The translations under genes and the position numbers were made by a program. From assembly GCF_023544715.1 (NCBI RefSeq), contig NZ_JAMJEZ010000006.1, positions 1 to 64,000 of the forward strand: a stretch of 64,000 nucleotides of DNA. Direction: 5' to 3'. Positions 46,922 through 55,016 of this stretch are shown here, in pieces (within the stretch, counting starts at the first letter, position 1; the number at the start of each line of letters is the position of its first letter). Source of the stretch: Pseudomonas eutrophicaquae. Lineage in GTDB: Bacteria > Pseudomonadota > Gammaproteobacteria > Pseudomonadales > Pseudomonadaceae. The notes below the pieces were generated by a model. That model was not told the DNA's origin. It ran no database searches and was given only the letters and a program-made list of their open reading frames with translations.

Positions 46922-47046
46922 GAAGCCTCCTGTCAGCGGGGTCGGGGAATCTTTCGGACTATGCCGGAAAACCCGCTGGGCTGTCCAGTCGCCGTTATTT
47001 TGCCGTAGATGTCCGCATGTTGGCGGCCAATGGCCGGAGTCGCGCC
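46922..47046 (-). promoter_or_regulatory. dsbD-aroQ intergenic region
   Basis: 125 non-coding bases that must hold the aroQ-accB-accC promoter. I saw no strong sigma70 pair and no T-rich terminator for dsbD in it. Confidence 0.4.
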
Positions 47047-48852
47047 TCAGAGACGGGCGCGGGCCTGTGCCAGACGCTCGGCAAAGGCAGCAGCGTCGAT
47101 TTCCCCGATCACCCGCAGATCGCGCCACTCATCGCCGCCGGCAGCAAACAGCTGCAGCGCCGGTGGGCCGAACAGCCCGTAGCGATCGAGCAGGGCGCGC
47201 TGCTCGGCGGTGCTGGCGGTCATGTCGAAGCGGATCAGCTGCCAGCCCTGTAGGGTCTGGCGCACCGCGGGAGCCTGCAGCACCTCGCGTTCGATCACCT
47301 TGCAGCTGATGCACCAGTCGGCGTACCAGTCGAGCAGCAGCGGCTGGCCGGCGGCACGGGCACTGGCCAGAGCGCTGTCCAGATCCGCAGCGCTTTCCAG
47401 CGTCTGCCAGCCATCCTCGGTGGCTGCCGGCGAGCTGGCGCCATTGCCTGCCAAACCCAGCGGGCGCAGCGGATCGCTCTCGCCACGCAGGGCGCCGACC
47501 CAAGCGGCCAGGGCGTAGACCAGCAGCAACAGCCCCAGCAGCTGGGCGAGTTTCTGGCGATGGGTCTTGGGCGTCAGCTCCAGGGTGCCGAGCCACAGCG
47601 CCACGCCGCCGGCCAGCAAGCCCCAGAGAGCCAGGCTCAGGGCGCCGGGCAAAACCCGCTCCAGCAGCCAGATCGCCACCGCCAGCAGCAGCACGCCAAA
47701 GGCATTGCGCACCGAGACCATCCACGCGCCGGCACGCGGCAAGAGCGCATTGCCGCCCGAGGCGAACAGCACCAGCGGCGCCCCCATGCCAAGGCCCAGG
47801 GCGAACAGGCGCAGACCGCCGCCCAGCGCATCGCCACTGGCACTGATGTACAGCAGCGCCCCGGCCAGCGGTGCCGAGACGCAGGGCGAGACCAGCAGGC
47901 TGGACAGCACGCCGAGCAGCGCCGCGCCGAGCAGCGAGCCGCCCCGTGCGTTGCCGGCCAGCCGATCCAGCGGTTCGCGGACGAACGCCGGCAGGCGCAG
48001 CTCGAACACGCCAAACATCGCCAGCGCAAAGGTGGCAAAGAACAGCGCAAAGGGCACCAGCACCCAGGGCGACTGCAGGCGCGCCTGCAGATTCAGCTCC
48101 GCGCCGAACAGCCCCATCAGCGCGCCGAGCACGGCAAAGCAGGCGGCCATTGGCAAGACATAGGCCAGCGAGAGCAGCAGCCCGCGCGCCCCGCCGACCT
48201 GGCCGCGCAGCACCACCCCGGAGAGGATCGGCAGCATCGGCAGCACGCAGGGGGTGAAGGTCAGGCCGAGGCCGGCGAGGAAGAACAGCGCCAGCGCCTG
48301 CCAGTCCCAGGCGCCTTGCCCGTTGCCATCCAGCGGCATGCCGAACAGCCCGCTCCCCGTGGCCGCGTTCGCGGCGGGGGCGGCCCCGCCATTGACCGGC
48401 AGACGCGTGACCTCCGGGGGATAGCAAAGTCCCTTGTCGGCGCAGCCTTGGTAGCCGAGCAGCACGCTGAAGGGGGTATCCGGCCCGGCGCGCAGCGGCA
48501 CCTCCAGCAGCAGGTCGCCGTAGTAGACCTCGACCTCGCCGAAGAACTCATCCTGCTTGCGCAGCCCGGTAGGCAGCACCGGCTCGCCGAGCAGCCCCGG
48601 TGGTTCACTGGCCACGCTCAGGCGATGGCGATAGAGGTAGTAGCCTTCGGCGCTGCGGATGCGCAGCGTCAGGTGCTGGGGCTCGACGCGCAGCACCTCG
48701 GCACGAAACGCTTCCTCGACCGGCAGAAAATCAGCGCTGTTATTCAGCGCCGCGCCCAGCACGCCGGAGCTGGGGGCCGGTTTGTCGGTCAGCAGCGCAT
48801 TGGCGCTGGCGGGCAGGGTGAACAGCAGCAGGATCAGCAGCAGACGGTACAT
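47047..48852 (-). CDS. dsbD: Thiol:disulfide interchange protein DsbD
   Basis: 601 residues from ATG 48850-48852 ([20 protein letters not shown], a signal peptide). The periplasmic alpha domain has the [11 protein letters not shown] Cys pair; the membrane domain has eight helices with [15 protein letters not shown] and [13 protein letters not shown]; the C-terminal thioredoxin-like domain has [17 protein letters not shown]. It passes electrons from cytoplasmic thioredoxin to periplasmic DsbC/CcmG. Divergent from the DUF2333 gene. Confidence 0.97.
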   Translation of the reverse strand: MYRLLLILLLFTLPASANALLTDKPAPSSGVLGAALNNSADFLPVEEAFRAEVLRVEPQHLTLRIRSAEGYYLYRHRLSVASEPPGLLGEPVLPTGLRKQDEFFGEVEVYYGDLLLEVPLRAGPDTPFSVLLGYQGCADKGLCYPPEVTRLPVNGGAAPAANAATGSGLFGMPLDGNGQGAWDWQALALFFLAGLGLTFTPCVLPMLPILSGVVLRGQVGGARGLLLSLAYVLPMAACFAVLGALMGLFGAELNLQARLQSPWVLVPFALFFATFALAMFGVFELRLPAFVREPLDRLAGNARGGSLLGAALLGVLSSLLVSPCVSAPLAGALLYISASGDALGGGLRLFALGLGMGAPLVLFASGGNALLPRAGAWMVSVRNAFGVLLLAVAIWLLERVLPGALSLALWGLLAGGVALWLGTLELTPKTHRQKLAQLLGLLLLVYALAAWVGALRGESDPLRPLGLAGNGASSPAATEDGWQTLESAADLDSALASARAAGQPLLLDWYADWCISCKVIEREVLQAPAVRQTLQGWQLIRFDMTASTAEQRALLDRYGLFGPPALQLFAAGGDEWRDLRVIGEIDAAAFAERLAQARARL

Positions 48853-48912
48853 GGGCGGCTCTCGTGCGGGGAGGGCTGGATGATAACGGAAAGCACCGCA
48901 GGGCGGCCTGCG

Positions 48913-48972
48913 GCACGCCATCCCTTTCGGGCGCCGCCGATGGGCGTCTCGCTGCGCGGGGGGATGGCATGC
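48913..48972. promoter_or_regulatory. Long-arm inverted repeat between dsbD and the DUF2333 gene
   Basis: GCACGCCATCCC (48913-48924) and GGGATGGCATGC (48961-48972) match as inverted arms at 11 of 12 positions, 36 bases apart, in the 189-base divergent intergenic region. A possible -10 (TATAGT, 48975-48980) facing the DUF2333 gene lies just beside the right arm. Possible operator; untested. Confidence 0.35.
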
Positions 48973-49041
48973 TTTATAGTGGCGCCTCAACCGGCGTGCC
49001 GCGGTGCGCGCCCTCCCACGATCCTCAGGGGTGCAAGTCAC

Positions 49042-50088
49042 ATGCTCAACTGGAAGAACAAAACCGCGGCGGCGCAGCCGAGCACCGCCACGCCCGCCGC
49101 CGCGCGGCGCCTGCTGCCGGGCAATGGTCTGGCCAAGGTCGCCAGCGGTGTGCTGAGTGCCTATCTGGTCGGTGCGCTGGTGGTCGGCTGGTACTGGAGC
49201 CTGGAGCCTGAGCGCCTGGCGGTGCTGGAAGTGGCCCAGCAGTCGGCCGAGCAGGCCGGCGTGCAGCGCGTCACCGGTTACACCACCGCCGAAACCCTGC
49301 AGCAGGTCGCCCGTACCCTGCTCGACAAGCCCGGTGGCTATCTGTCCAACGACCTCGCCCCGCCGGGGCTGTGGCTGGACAACATGCCCAACTGGGAATA
49401 CGGCGTACTGGTGCAGGTGCGTGATCTGGCCCGCGCCCTGCGCAAGGACTTCGCCCGCTCCCAGTCGCAGTCCACCGAGGATGCGGACCTGGCGCGTGCC
49501 GAGCCGCGTTTCAACTTCGACAACGACAGCTGGGCGCTGCCGGCCAGTGAGGACGAGTACCGCGCGGCGATTCGCTCGCTGGAGCGCTTCCAGATGCGCC
49601 TCGCTGATCCTGCGCAGAGTCAGGCGCAGTTCCACGCCCGCGCCGACAATCTGCGCAACTGGCTGACCGATGTGGAGACCCGGCTGGGCTCGCTGTCCCA
49701 GCGCCTGTCGGCCAGCGTCGGCCAGCTGCGCCTGAATACCGACAACGCCGGCGCACTCCCAGGCAGCGGCGAGGAAGTGGTCAAGACGCCGTGGCTGCAG
49801 ATTGATGACGTGTTCTACGAGGCCCGCGGCCAGGCCTGGGCGCTGGCGCATTTTCTGCGCGCCATCGAGGTCGATTTTGCCGACGTGCTGGCCAAGAAGA
49901 ACGCCACGGTCAGCGTGCGGCAGATCATCCGCGAGCTGGAAGCGGCGCAAGAGCCGCTGTGGAGTCCGATGGTGCTCAATGGCGACGGCTTTGGCATCCT
50001 CGCCAACCACTCGCTGGTGATGGCCAACTACATCTCGCGGGCTAACGCGGCGATCATCGACCTGCGCCAGCTGCTCGAGCAGGGTTGA
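49042..50088 (+). CDS. DUF2333-family membrane protein
   Basis: 348 residues from ATG 49042 (MLNWKNKTAAAQPSTAT). One membrane helix at about 35-55 (VASGVLSAYLVGALVVGWYW), then a periplasmic helical domain typical of DUF2333 (TLLDKPGGYLSNDLAPPGLW, FNFDNDSWALPASEDEYRAA). Function unknown. The frame is open far upstream but that part lies antisense to dsbD. Probably co-transcribed with yciH (10-base gap). Confidence 0.9.
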   Translation: MLNWKNKTAAAQPSTATPAAARRLLPGNGLAKVASGVLSAYLVGALVVGWYWSLEPERLAVLEVAQQSAEQAGVQRVTGYTTAETLQQVARTLLDKPGGYLSNDLAPPGLWLDNMPNWEYGVLVQVRDLARALRKDFARSQSQSTEDADLARAEPRFNFDNDSWALPASEDEYRAAIRSLERFQMRLADPAQSQAQFHARADNLRNWLTDVETRLGSLSQRLSASVGQLRLNTDNAGALPGSGEEVVKTPWLQIDDVFYEARGQAWALAHFLRAIEVDFADVLAKKNATVSVRQIIRELEAAQEPLWSPMVLNGDGFGILANHSLVMANYISRANAAIIDLRQLLEQG

Positions 50089-50098
50089 GGGACGCGGT

Positions 50099-50470
50099 AT
50101 GAGCAAGAAGCTGTCCTCGCTCGCCGCCCTCGGCGGGCTGGTGTATTCCACCGATGCCGGGCGCCATTGCCCGGATTGCTCACGGCCGGTCGCCGAGTGC
50201 GTCTGCGGTCAGCCGGCGCTGCCGGCGGGCGATGGCATCGCCCGGGTGCGCCGCGAGAGCAAGGGCCGCGGCGGCAAGACGGTGACCACCATCACCGGCG
50301 TGCCGCTGGCCGGCGAAGAACTCAAGGCGCTGGCCACGGCGCTGAAAAAGCGCTGCGGCACCGGTGGTGCCCTCAAGGACGGGGTGATCGAGATCCAGGG
50401 CGAGCACGTCGAGCTGCTGATCGCCGAGCTGGAGAAGCGCGGCTTCAAGGCCAAGAAGTCCGGCGGCTGA
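50099..50470 (+). CDS. yciH: SUI1/eIF1-like translation factor YciH
   Basis: 123 residues. N-terminal CPDCSRPVAECVCG Cys cluster, then the SUI1 domain (GGKTVTTITGVPLAGEELKA, KRCGTGGALKDGVIEIQG). YciH is thought to influence start-codon fidelity. Same neighbour set (DUF2333-yciH-speA) as in P. aeruginosa. Confidence 0.95.
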   Translation: MSKKLSSLAALGGLVYSTDAGRHCPDCSRPVAECVCGQPALPAGDGIARVRRESKGRGGKTVTTITGVPLAGEELKALATALKKRCGTGGALKDGVIEIQGEHVELLIAELEKRGFKAKKSGG

Positions 50471-50558
50471 GTCAGCGGGTGCGTTGCGCGGGCCTGGCCG
50501 TCATCAGAACCGGCTATGGTGAAAGGACTTCCTTTCACCGCACGGCAGGAGCAGCGTC

Positions 50559-52466
50559 ATGGCCTCAGCACACACCGATCCCACCCACGGCTGGAGCGTG
50601 GCCGACAGTCGGCGCGTCTACGGCATCCGCCACTGGGGAGCCGGCTACTACGCGATCAATGAGGCGGGCAATGTCGAGGTGCGCCCCGACGGCCCGCACA
50701 GCACGCCGATTGATCTTAACCAGCTGATCGCCCAGCTGCGTGAGGCCGGGCTGTCGCTGCCGCTGCTGGTGCGCTTCCCGGCCATCCTGCAGGACCGGGT
50801 GCGCCGGCTGACCGGCGCCTTCGATGCGAGCATCCAGAGCCACGACTATCAGGGCAGCTACACCGCGCTGTACCCGATCAAGGTCAACCAGCAGCAGGCG
50901 GTGATCGACAGCATCATCGCCACCGAGCATGTGGCGGTCGGCCTTGAGGCCGGCTCCAAGGCCGAGCTGATGGCGGTGCTGGCGTTGGCGCCGCGTGCCA
51001 GCACGCTGGTGTGCAACGGCTACAAGGATCGCGAGTTCATCCATCTGGCGCTGATCGGCCAGAAGCTCGGCCATCGGGTGTTCATCGTCATCGAGAAGGA
51101 GTCCGAGGTGGGGCTGCTGATCGAGGAGGCGGCGGCGCTGGCGGTCGAGCCGCTGATCGGGCTGCGGGTGCGGTTGTCCTCGCTGGCCTCCAGCAAGTGG
51201 GCGGATACCGGCGGTGAGAAGTCCAAATTCGGCCTCTCGGCAGCGCAGATTCTTGCAGTGGTCGAGCGGCTGCGCGCCGCCGGGCTGGCGCAGAGCGTGC
51301 GCCTGCTGCACTTTCATATGGGCTCGCAAATCTCCAACATCGCCGACTACCGCAAGGGCTTTCGCGAGGCGGTGCGCTATTACGGTGAGCTGCGCACGCT
51401 GGGGCTGCCGGTCGATCACGTCGATGTCGGCGGCGGGCTGGGGGTGGACTATGACGGCACCCACTCACGCAATCCCAGCTCGATCAACTACAGCCTGGAG
51501 GACTACGCCTCGACGGTGGTCAGCATGCTCGGCGAGTTCTGCGACCGGCAGGCGCTGCCGCATCCGCACATCCTCTCCGAAAGTGGCCGAGCGCTGACCG
51601 CGCACCATGCGGTGCTGGTGGTACAGGTCACCGATGTCGAGCGGCCCAACGATGCGCGGCCCGTGCTGGACGCGGGCGTGGAGTACCCGCCGCCTCTGCA
51701 GGCATTGATCGAGCTGCTGGATGACACCGACCCCGAGCAGGTGGCCGAGACGTACTGGCGGGCCAGTCATTTCATCGCCGAGGTGGCGGCGCAGTATGCC
51801 GCCGGCAAGCTGTCGCTGGCTGAAAAGGCGCTGGCCGAGCAGTGCCACGCGGCGCTGTGCCGGCGCCTCTATGAGCAGCTCAAGGTGCGCCAGCGCGCGC
51901 ATCGCGAGCTGCTCGACGAGCTGCATGATCGGCAGGCCGACAAGTACATCTGCAACTTCTCGGTGTTCCAGAGCCTGCCCGACACCTGGGCGATTGCGCA
52001 GATCCTGCCGATCCTGCCGATCCAGCGCCTGGATGAGGCGCCGACCCGCCGTGCGGTGCTGCAGGATCTGACCTGCGATTCCGACGGCAAGATCCGCCAG
52101 TACGTCGATGAGCAAAGCCTTGAGAGCAGTCTGCCGGTACATGCCCTGCGCGAGGGCGAGGATTACCTGCTCGGGGTGTTCCTGGTCGGTGCCTATCAGG
52201 AGATTCTCGGCGACATGCACAACCTGTTCGGCGACACCGATTCGGTCAACGTCTACCAGCGCGCCGACGGCAGCCTGCAGCACAGCGGCGTGGAAACCCA
52301 CGACACCATCGAGGACATGCTGCGCTATGTGCACCTGCAGCCGGAGCAGCTGATGGCCCGCTACCGCGAGAAGGTCGCCAGCACGGCGCTGAGCGGTGCC
52401 GAGCGCGTGCAGTTTCTCGATGCGCTGCGCCTGGGGCTGACCCGCTCGACCTATCTGGCGCCCTGA
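50559..52466 (+). CDS. speA: Biosynthetic arginine decarboxylase SpeA
   Basis: 635-residue PLP enzyme making agmatine for putrescine synthesis. Start [23 protein letters not shown] Lys region [15 protein letters not shown] (Lys in YPIKVN), glycine-rich [12 protein letters not shown], and the family end regions. An 88-base gap separates it from yciH. Its TGA abuts the stop of the opposite gene (TGATCA at 52464-52469). Confidence 0.97.
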   Translation: MASAHTDPTHGWSVADSRRVYGIRHWGAGYYAINEAGNVEVRPDGPHSTPIDLNQLIAQLREAGLSLPLLVRFPAILQDRVRRLTGAFDASIQSHDYQGSYTALYPIKVNQQQAVIDSIIATEHVAVGLEAGSKAELMAVLALAPRASTLVCNGYKDREFIHLALIGQKLGHRVFIVIEKESEVGLLIEEAAALAVEPLIGLRVRLSSLASSKWADTGGEKSKFGLSAAQILAVVERLRAAGLAQSVRLLHFHMGSQISNIADYRKGFREAVRYYGELRTLGLPVDHVDVGGGLGVDYDGTHSRNPSSINYSLEDYASTVVSMLGEFCDRQALPHPHILSESGRALTAHHAVLVVQVTDVERPNDARPVLDAGVEYPPPLQALIELLDDTDPEQVAETYWRASHFIAEVAAQYAAGKLSLAEKALAEQCHAALCRRLYEQLKVRQRAHRELLDELHDRQADKYICNFSVFQSLPDTWAIAQILPILPIQRLDEAPTRRAVLQDLTCDSDGKIRQYVDEQSLESSLPVHALREGEDYLLGVFLVGAYQEILGDMHNLFGDTDSVNVYQRADGSLQHSGVETHDTIEDMLRYVHLQPEQLMARYREKVASTALSGAERVQFLDALRLGLTRSTYLAP

Positions 52467-53381
52467 TCAGGACAGGCCAAAGGCGCGCCAGGCCTGCATG
52501 GCGGTGTGTTCGAGGATCGCATGCCGGCGGGCCAGGCGTGCGTGGTCGGGGTGATAGCCACCGCCGATCACGCAGGCCACCGGAATGTCGCGCCCCAGGC
52601 ACTGCTCGAACACATGCCAATCGCGCGCGGCAATCCCGGCATCGCTGAGCGCCAGCTTGCCCAGCGCGTCCTCGGCATGCACATCGACGCCGCCGTCATA
52701 GAGCACCAGATCCGGCTGGTAGAGCGCCAGCAGGTAGCTGAGCAGGCCATCGAGCTGGCGCAGGTACTCGGCGTCCCCGGTGCCGCTGGCCAGCGGAAGA
52801 TCCCAGTCGCTGCAGGCCTTGTCGAAGGGGAAGTTGTCGGCGCCGTGCAGCGAGACGGTGATCAGTTCCGGCTCCTCGGCCAGAATCCGCGCGGTGCCAT
52901 CGCCTTGGTGTACGTCGCAGTCGAGGATCAGGATGCGGCTGGCCTCACCGCGCGCCTGCAGGGTGCGGGCCATCACCGCTAGGTCGTTGAACACGCAAAA
53001 GCCCGCCGGGTGCGCCCAGTGGGCATGATGGGTGCCGCCGGCCAGGTTGCAGGCCAGGCCATGGTGCAGCGCGAGCTCGGCGGTCAGCAGCGAGCCGCCG
53101 ACCGCGCGCAGGGTGCGGCGCACCAGCGCTTCGCTCCACGGCAGACCCAGCTGGCGCTCCTCGCGCGGGCTCAGCGCCCCGGCGAGAAAACGCTCGATAT
53201 AGCTGCGCTCATGGGCGAGGGCGATGCAGTCCAGCCCGGCGTCCTCCGGCGTGTGATAGCGCGCCTCGGGCAGGGTCTCGCGCAGGTGCTCGTGCAGCAG
53301 GCGGTACTTGAGCATCGGGAAGCGGTGGCCCGCCGGCAGCGGCGGGCTGTAATCGGGATGAAAGACCAGCGGCAGGGACAT
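52467..53381 (-). CDS. Histone-deacetylase-fold zinc hydrolase
   Basis: 304 residues from ATG 53379-53381 (MSLPLVFHPDYSPPLPAGHR); a GTG 12 bases upstream is an alternative. HDAC-type zinc site: HHAHWAHPAGFCVFNDLAV (catalytic His region), LILDCDVHQGDGTA (zinc Asp/His), and YDGGVDVHAEDALG. Related bacterial enzymes act on acetylated polyamines or acetoin-type substrates; facing speA, a polyamine link is possible but not shown. Confidence 0.9.
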   Translation of the reverse strand: MSLPLVFHPDYSPPLPAGHRFPMLKYRLLHEHLRETLPEARYHTPEDAGLDCIALAHERSYIERFLAGALSPREERQLGLPWSEALVRRTLRAVGGSLLTAELALHHGLACNLAGGTHHAHWAHPAGFCVFNDLAVMARTLQARGEASRILILDCDVHQGDGTARILAEEPELITVSLHGADNFPFDKACSDWDLPLASGTGDAEYLRQLDGLLSYLLALYQPDLVLYDGGVDVHAEDALGKLALSDAGIAARDWHVFEQCLGRDIPVACVIGGGYHPDHARLARRHAILEHTAMQAWRAFGLS

Positions 53382-53543
53382 GGCAGGCACCAAAGCGAAA
53401 CATCGCCCGGCATTATGCCGCGACCGGCGGCAGGTCAGCGCGGCGGCGGGAAATTCATTACCATGGCGCCCAGCAGGCCGCCAGACGGCCGCAACCCCCG
53501 TGCCAGACCGCCGCCGCGGTCGCCAAGCGTGAAGGAGAATTGC

Positions 53544-54413
53544 ATGACTCAGGTGCTCGACGAGCTGGTGGCGCTACTGAGCCTTGAAACCATCGAGGAG
53601 AACCTGTTCCGTGGCGTCAGCCAGGATCTGGGCTTTCGTCAGCTGTTTGGTGGACAGGTGATCGGCCAGTCCCTGTCGGCGGCCAGCCAGACCGTGCCGC
53701 CGGACCGGCCAGTGCATTCGATGCATGGCTACTTCCTGCGTCCAGGGGACGCGACCCGCCCGGTGCTCTATCAGGTCGACCGGGTGCGCGACGGTGGCAG
53801 CTTCACCACCCGCCGGGTGCTAGCGATCCAGAAGGGCCAGCCGATCTTCTCGGCCAGTGCCTCGTTCCAGCGTGTTGAGGAGGGCTTTACCCACCAGCAG
53901 GCGATGCCCGAGGTACCGGCGCCGGAAACCCTGCTCAGCGAGCAGGAACTGAGCCGGCGCAACATCTACCTGCTGCCCGAAGGGGTGCGCGAGCGGATGA
54001 ACTTCGACATGCCGATCGAAATCCGTCCGGTGCGCCCGCTCGATGCGGTATGCCCGGAGCGGATCGAGCCGGTCAAGCACCTGTGGTTCCGCGCCGATGG
54101 CAGCCTGCCGGACAACCCGGCGCTGCACAAATACCTGCTGGCCTACGCCAGCGACTTTGGCCTCTTGACCACCGCCCTGCAGCCGCACGGGGCGAGCTTC
54201 TGGCAGCGTTCGATGCAGATTGCCAGCCTCGATCACGCCCTGTGGTTCCACCGCGAGGTGCGGGCCGATGAGTGGCTGCTCTACAGCATGGACAGCCCGT
54301 GGGCCGGCGGAGGACGTGGTCTCAGCCGGGGCAGCATCTTCAATCGTGCTGGGGAGCTGGTGGCCTCGGTGGCGCAGGAGGGGCTGATTCGCCAGCGGCC
54401 TGATTGGGCATGA
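53544..54413 (+). CDS. tesB: Acyl-CoA thioesterase II TesB
   Basis: 289 residues from ATG 53544 (MTQVLDELVALLSLETIEEN), with AAGGAGA upstream. Double hot-dog fold; motifs GGQVIGQSLSAASQTV, VHSMHGYFLRPGD, and the second-half LDHALWFHREVRADEWLLYS, SRGSIFNRAGELVASV. Hydrolyses acyl-CoAs. Its stop overlaps the start of the HAD gene. Confidence 0.97.
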   Translation: MTQVLDELVALLSLETIEENLFRGVSQDLGFRQLFGGQVIGQSLSAASQTVPPDRPVHSMHGYFLRPGDATRPVLYQVDRVRDGGSFTTRRVLAIQKGQPIFSASASFQRVEEGFTHQQAMPEVPAPETLLSEQELSRRNIYLLPEGVRERMNFDMPIEIRPVRPLDAVCPERIEPVKHLWFRADGSLPDNPALHKYLLAYASDFGLLTTALQPHGASFWQRSMQIASLDHALWFHREVRADEWLLYSMDSPWAGGGRGLSRGSIFNRAGELVASVAQEGLIRQRPDWA

Positions 54414-55003
54414 GGGCGCTGCGCGAGCGCCAGCACTGGGTGTTCGACATGGACGGCACCCTGACCCTGGCGGTGCATGACTTTGCCGAAATCCGCCGGG
54501 CACTGGCGATTCCCGCCGAGGCAGACATCCTCGCCCATCTGGCCAGCCTGCCAGAACCCGAGGCAGCGCGCTGTCATGCCTGGCTGCTGGAGCATGAGCG
54601 GGCGCTGGCCGAGGCGGCGCAGCCGGCGCCGGGTGCGGTGGCGCTGGTCCGTGACCTGCATGCGCGCGGGGTGCGGCTGGGCATCCTGACCCGCAACGCC
54701 CGCCCGCTGGCGCAGATCACCCTGCGCAGCATTGGCCTGCTCGACTGCTTTGCCGAGGTGGACATCCTCGGCCGTGACGAGGCGGCGCCCAAACCGCAGC
54801 CCGATGGCCTGCTCCAGCTGGCGGCGCGCTGGGCTGTGCCGCCTGCGCAGCTGGTGATGGTCGGGGATTACCACTACGACCTTAACTGCGCCCGCGCCGC
54901 CGGGGCGCTGGCGGTGCTGGTCAACTGCGTCGACAATCCCTGGCCGCACCTGAGCGATCACCACGCCCGCGACTGCCACGCGCTGCATCAGCTGCTCGGC
55001 TAA
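54410..55003 (+). CDS. HAD-superfamily phosphatase
   Basis: 197 residues from ATG 54410, overlapping the tesB stop. HAD motif I VFDMDGTLTL (nucleophile Asp), motif II LGILTRNA, motif III near KPQPDGLLQL, motif IV MVGDYHYDLNCARAAG. Phosphoglycolate-phosphatase-like. Substrate unknown. Confidence 0.9.
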   Translation: MRALRERQHWVFDMDGTLTLAVHDFAEIRRALAIPAEADILAHLASLPEPEAARCHAWLLEHERALAEAAQPAPGAVALVRDLHARGVRLGILTRNARPLAQITLRSIGLLDCFAEVDILGRDEAAPKPQPDGLLQLAARWAVPPAQLVMVGDYHYDLNCARAAGALAVLVNCVDNPWPHLSDHHARDCHALHQLLG

Positions 55004-55016
55004 GGCCCGCGGTGGT

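Noticed and set aside
47560-49041. Plus-strand open frame continuous with the DUF2333 gene
   Set aside because: This part is antisense to dsbD and of biased Gln/Ala/Arg composition; the real DUF2333 N-terminus starts at ATG 49042.
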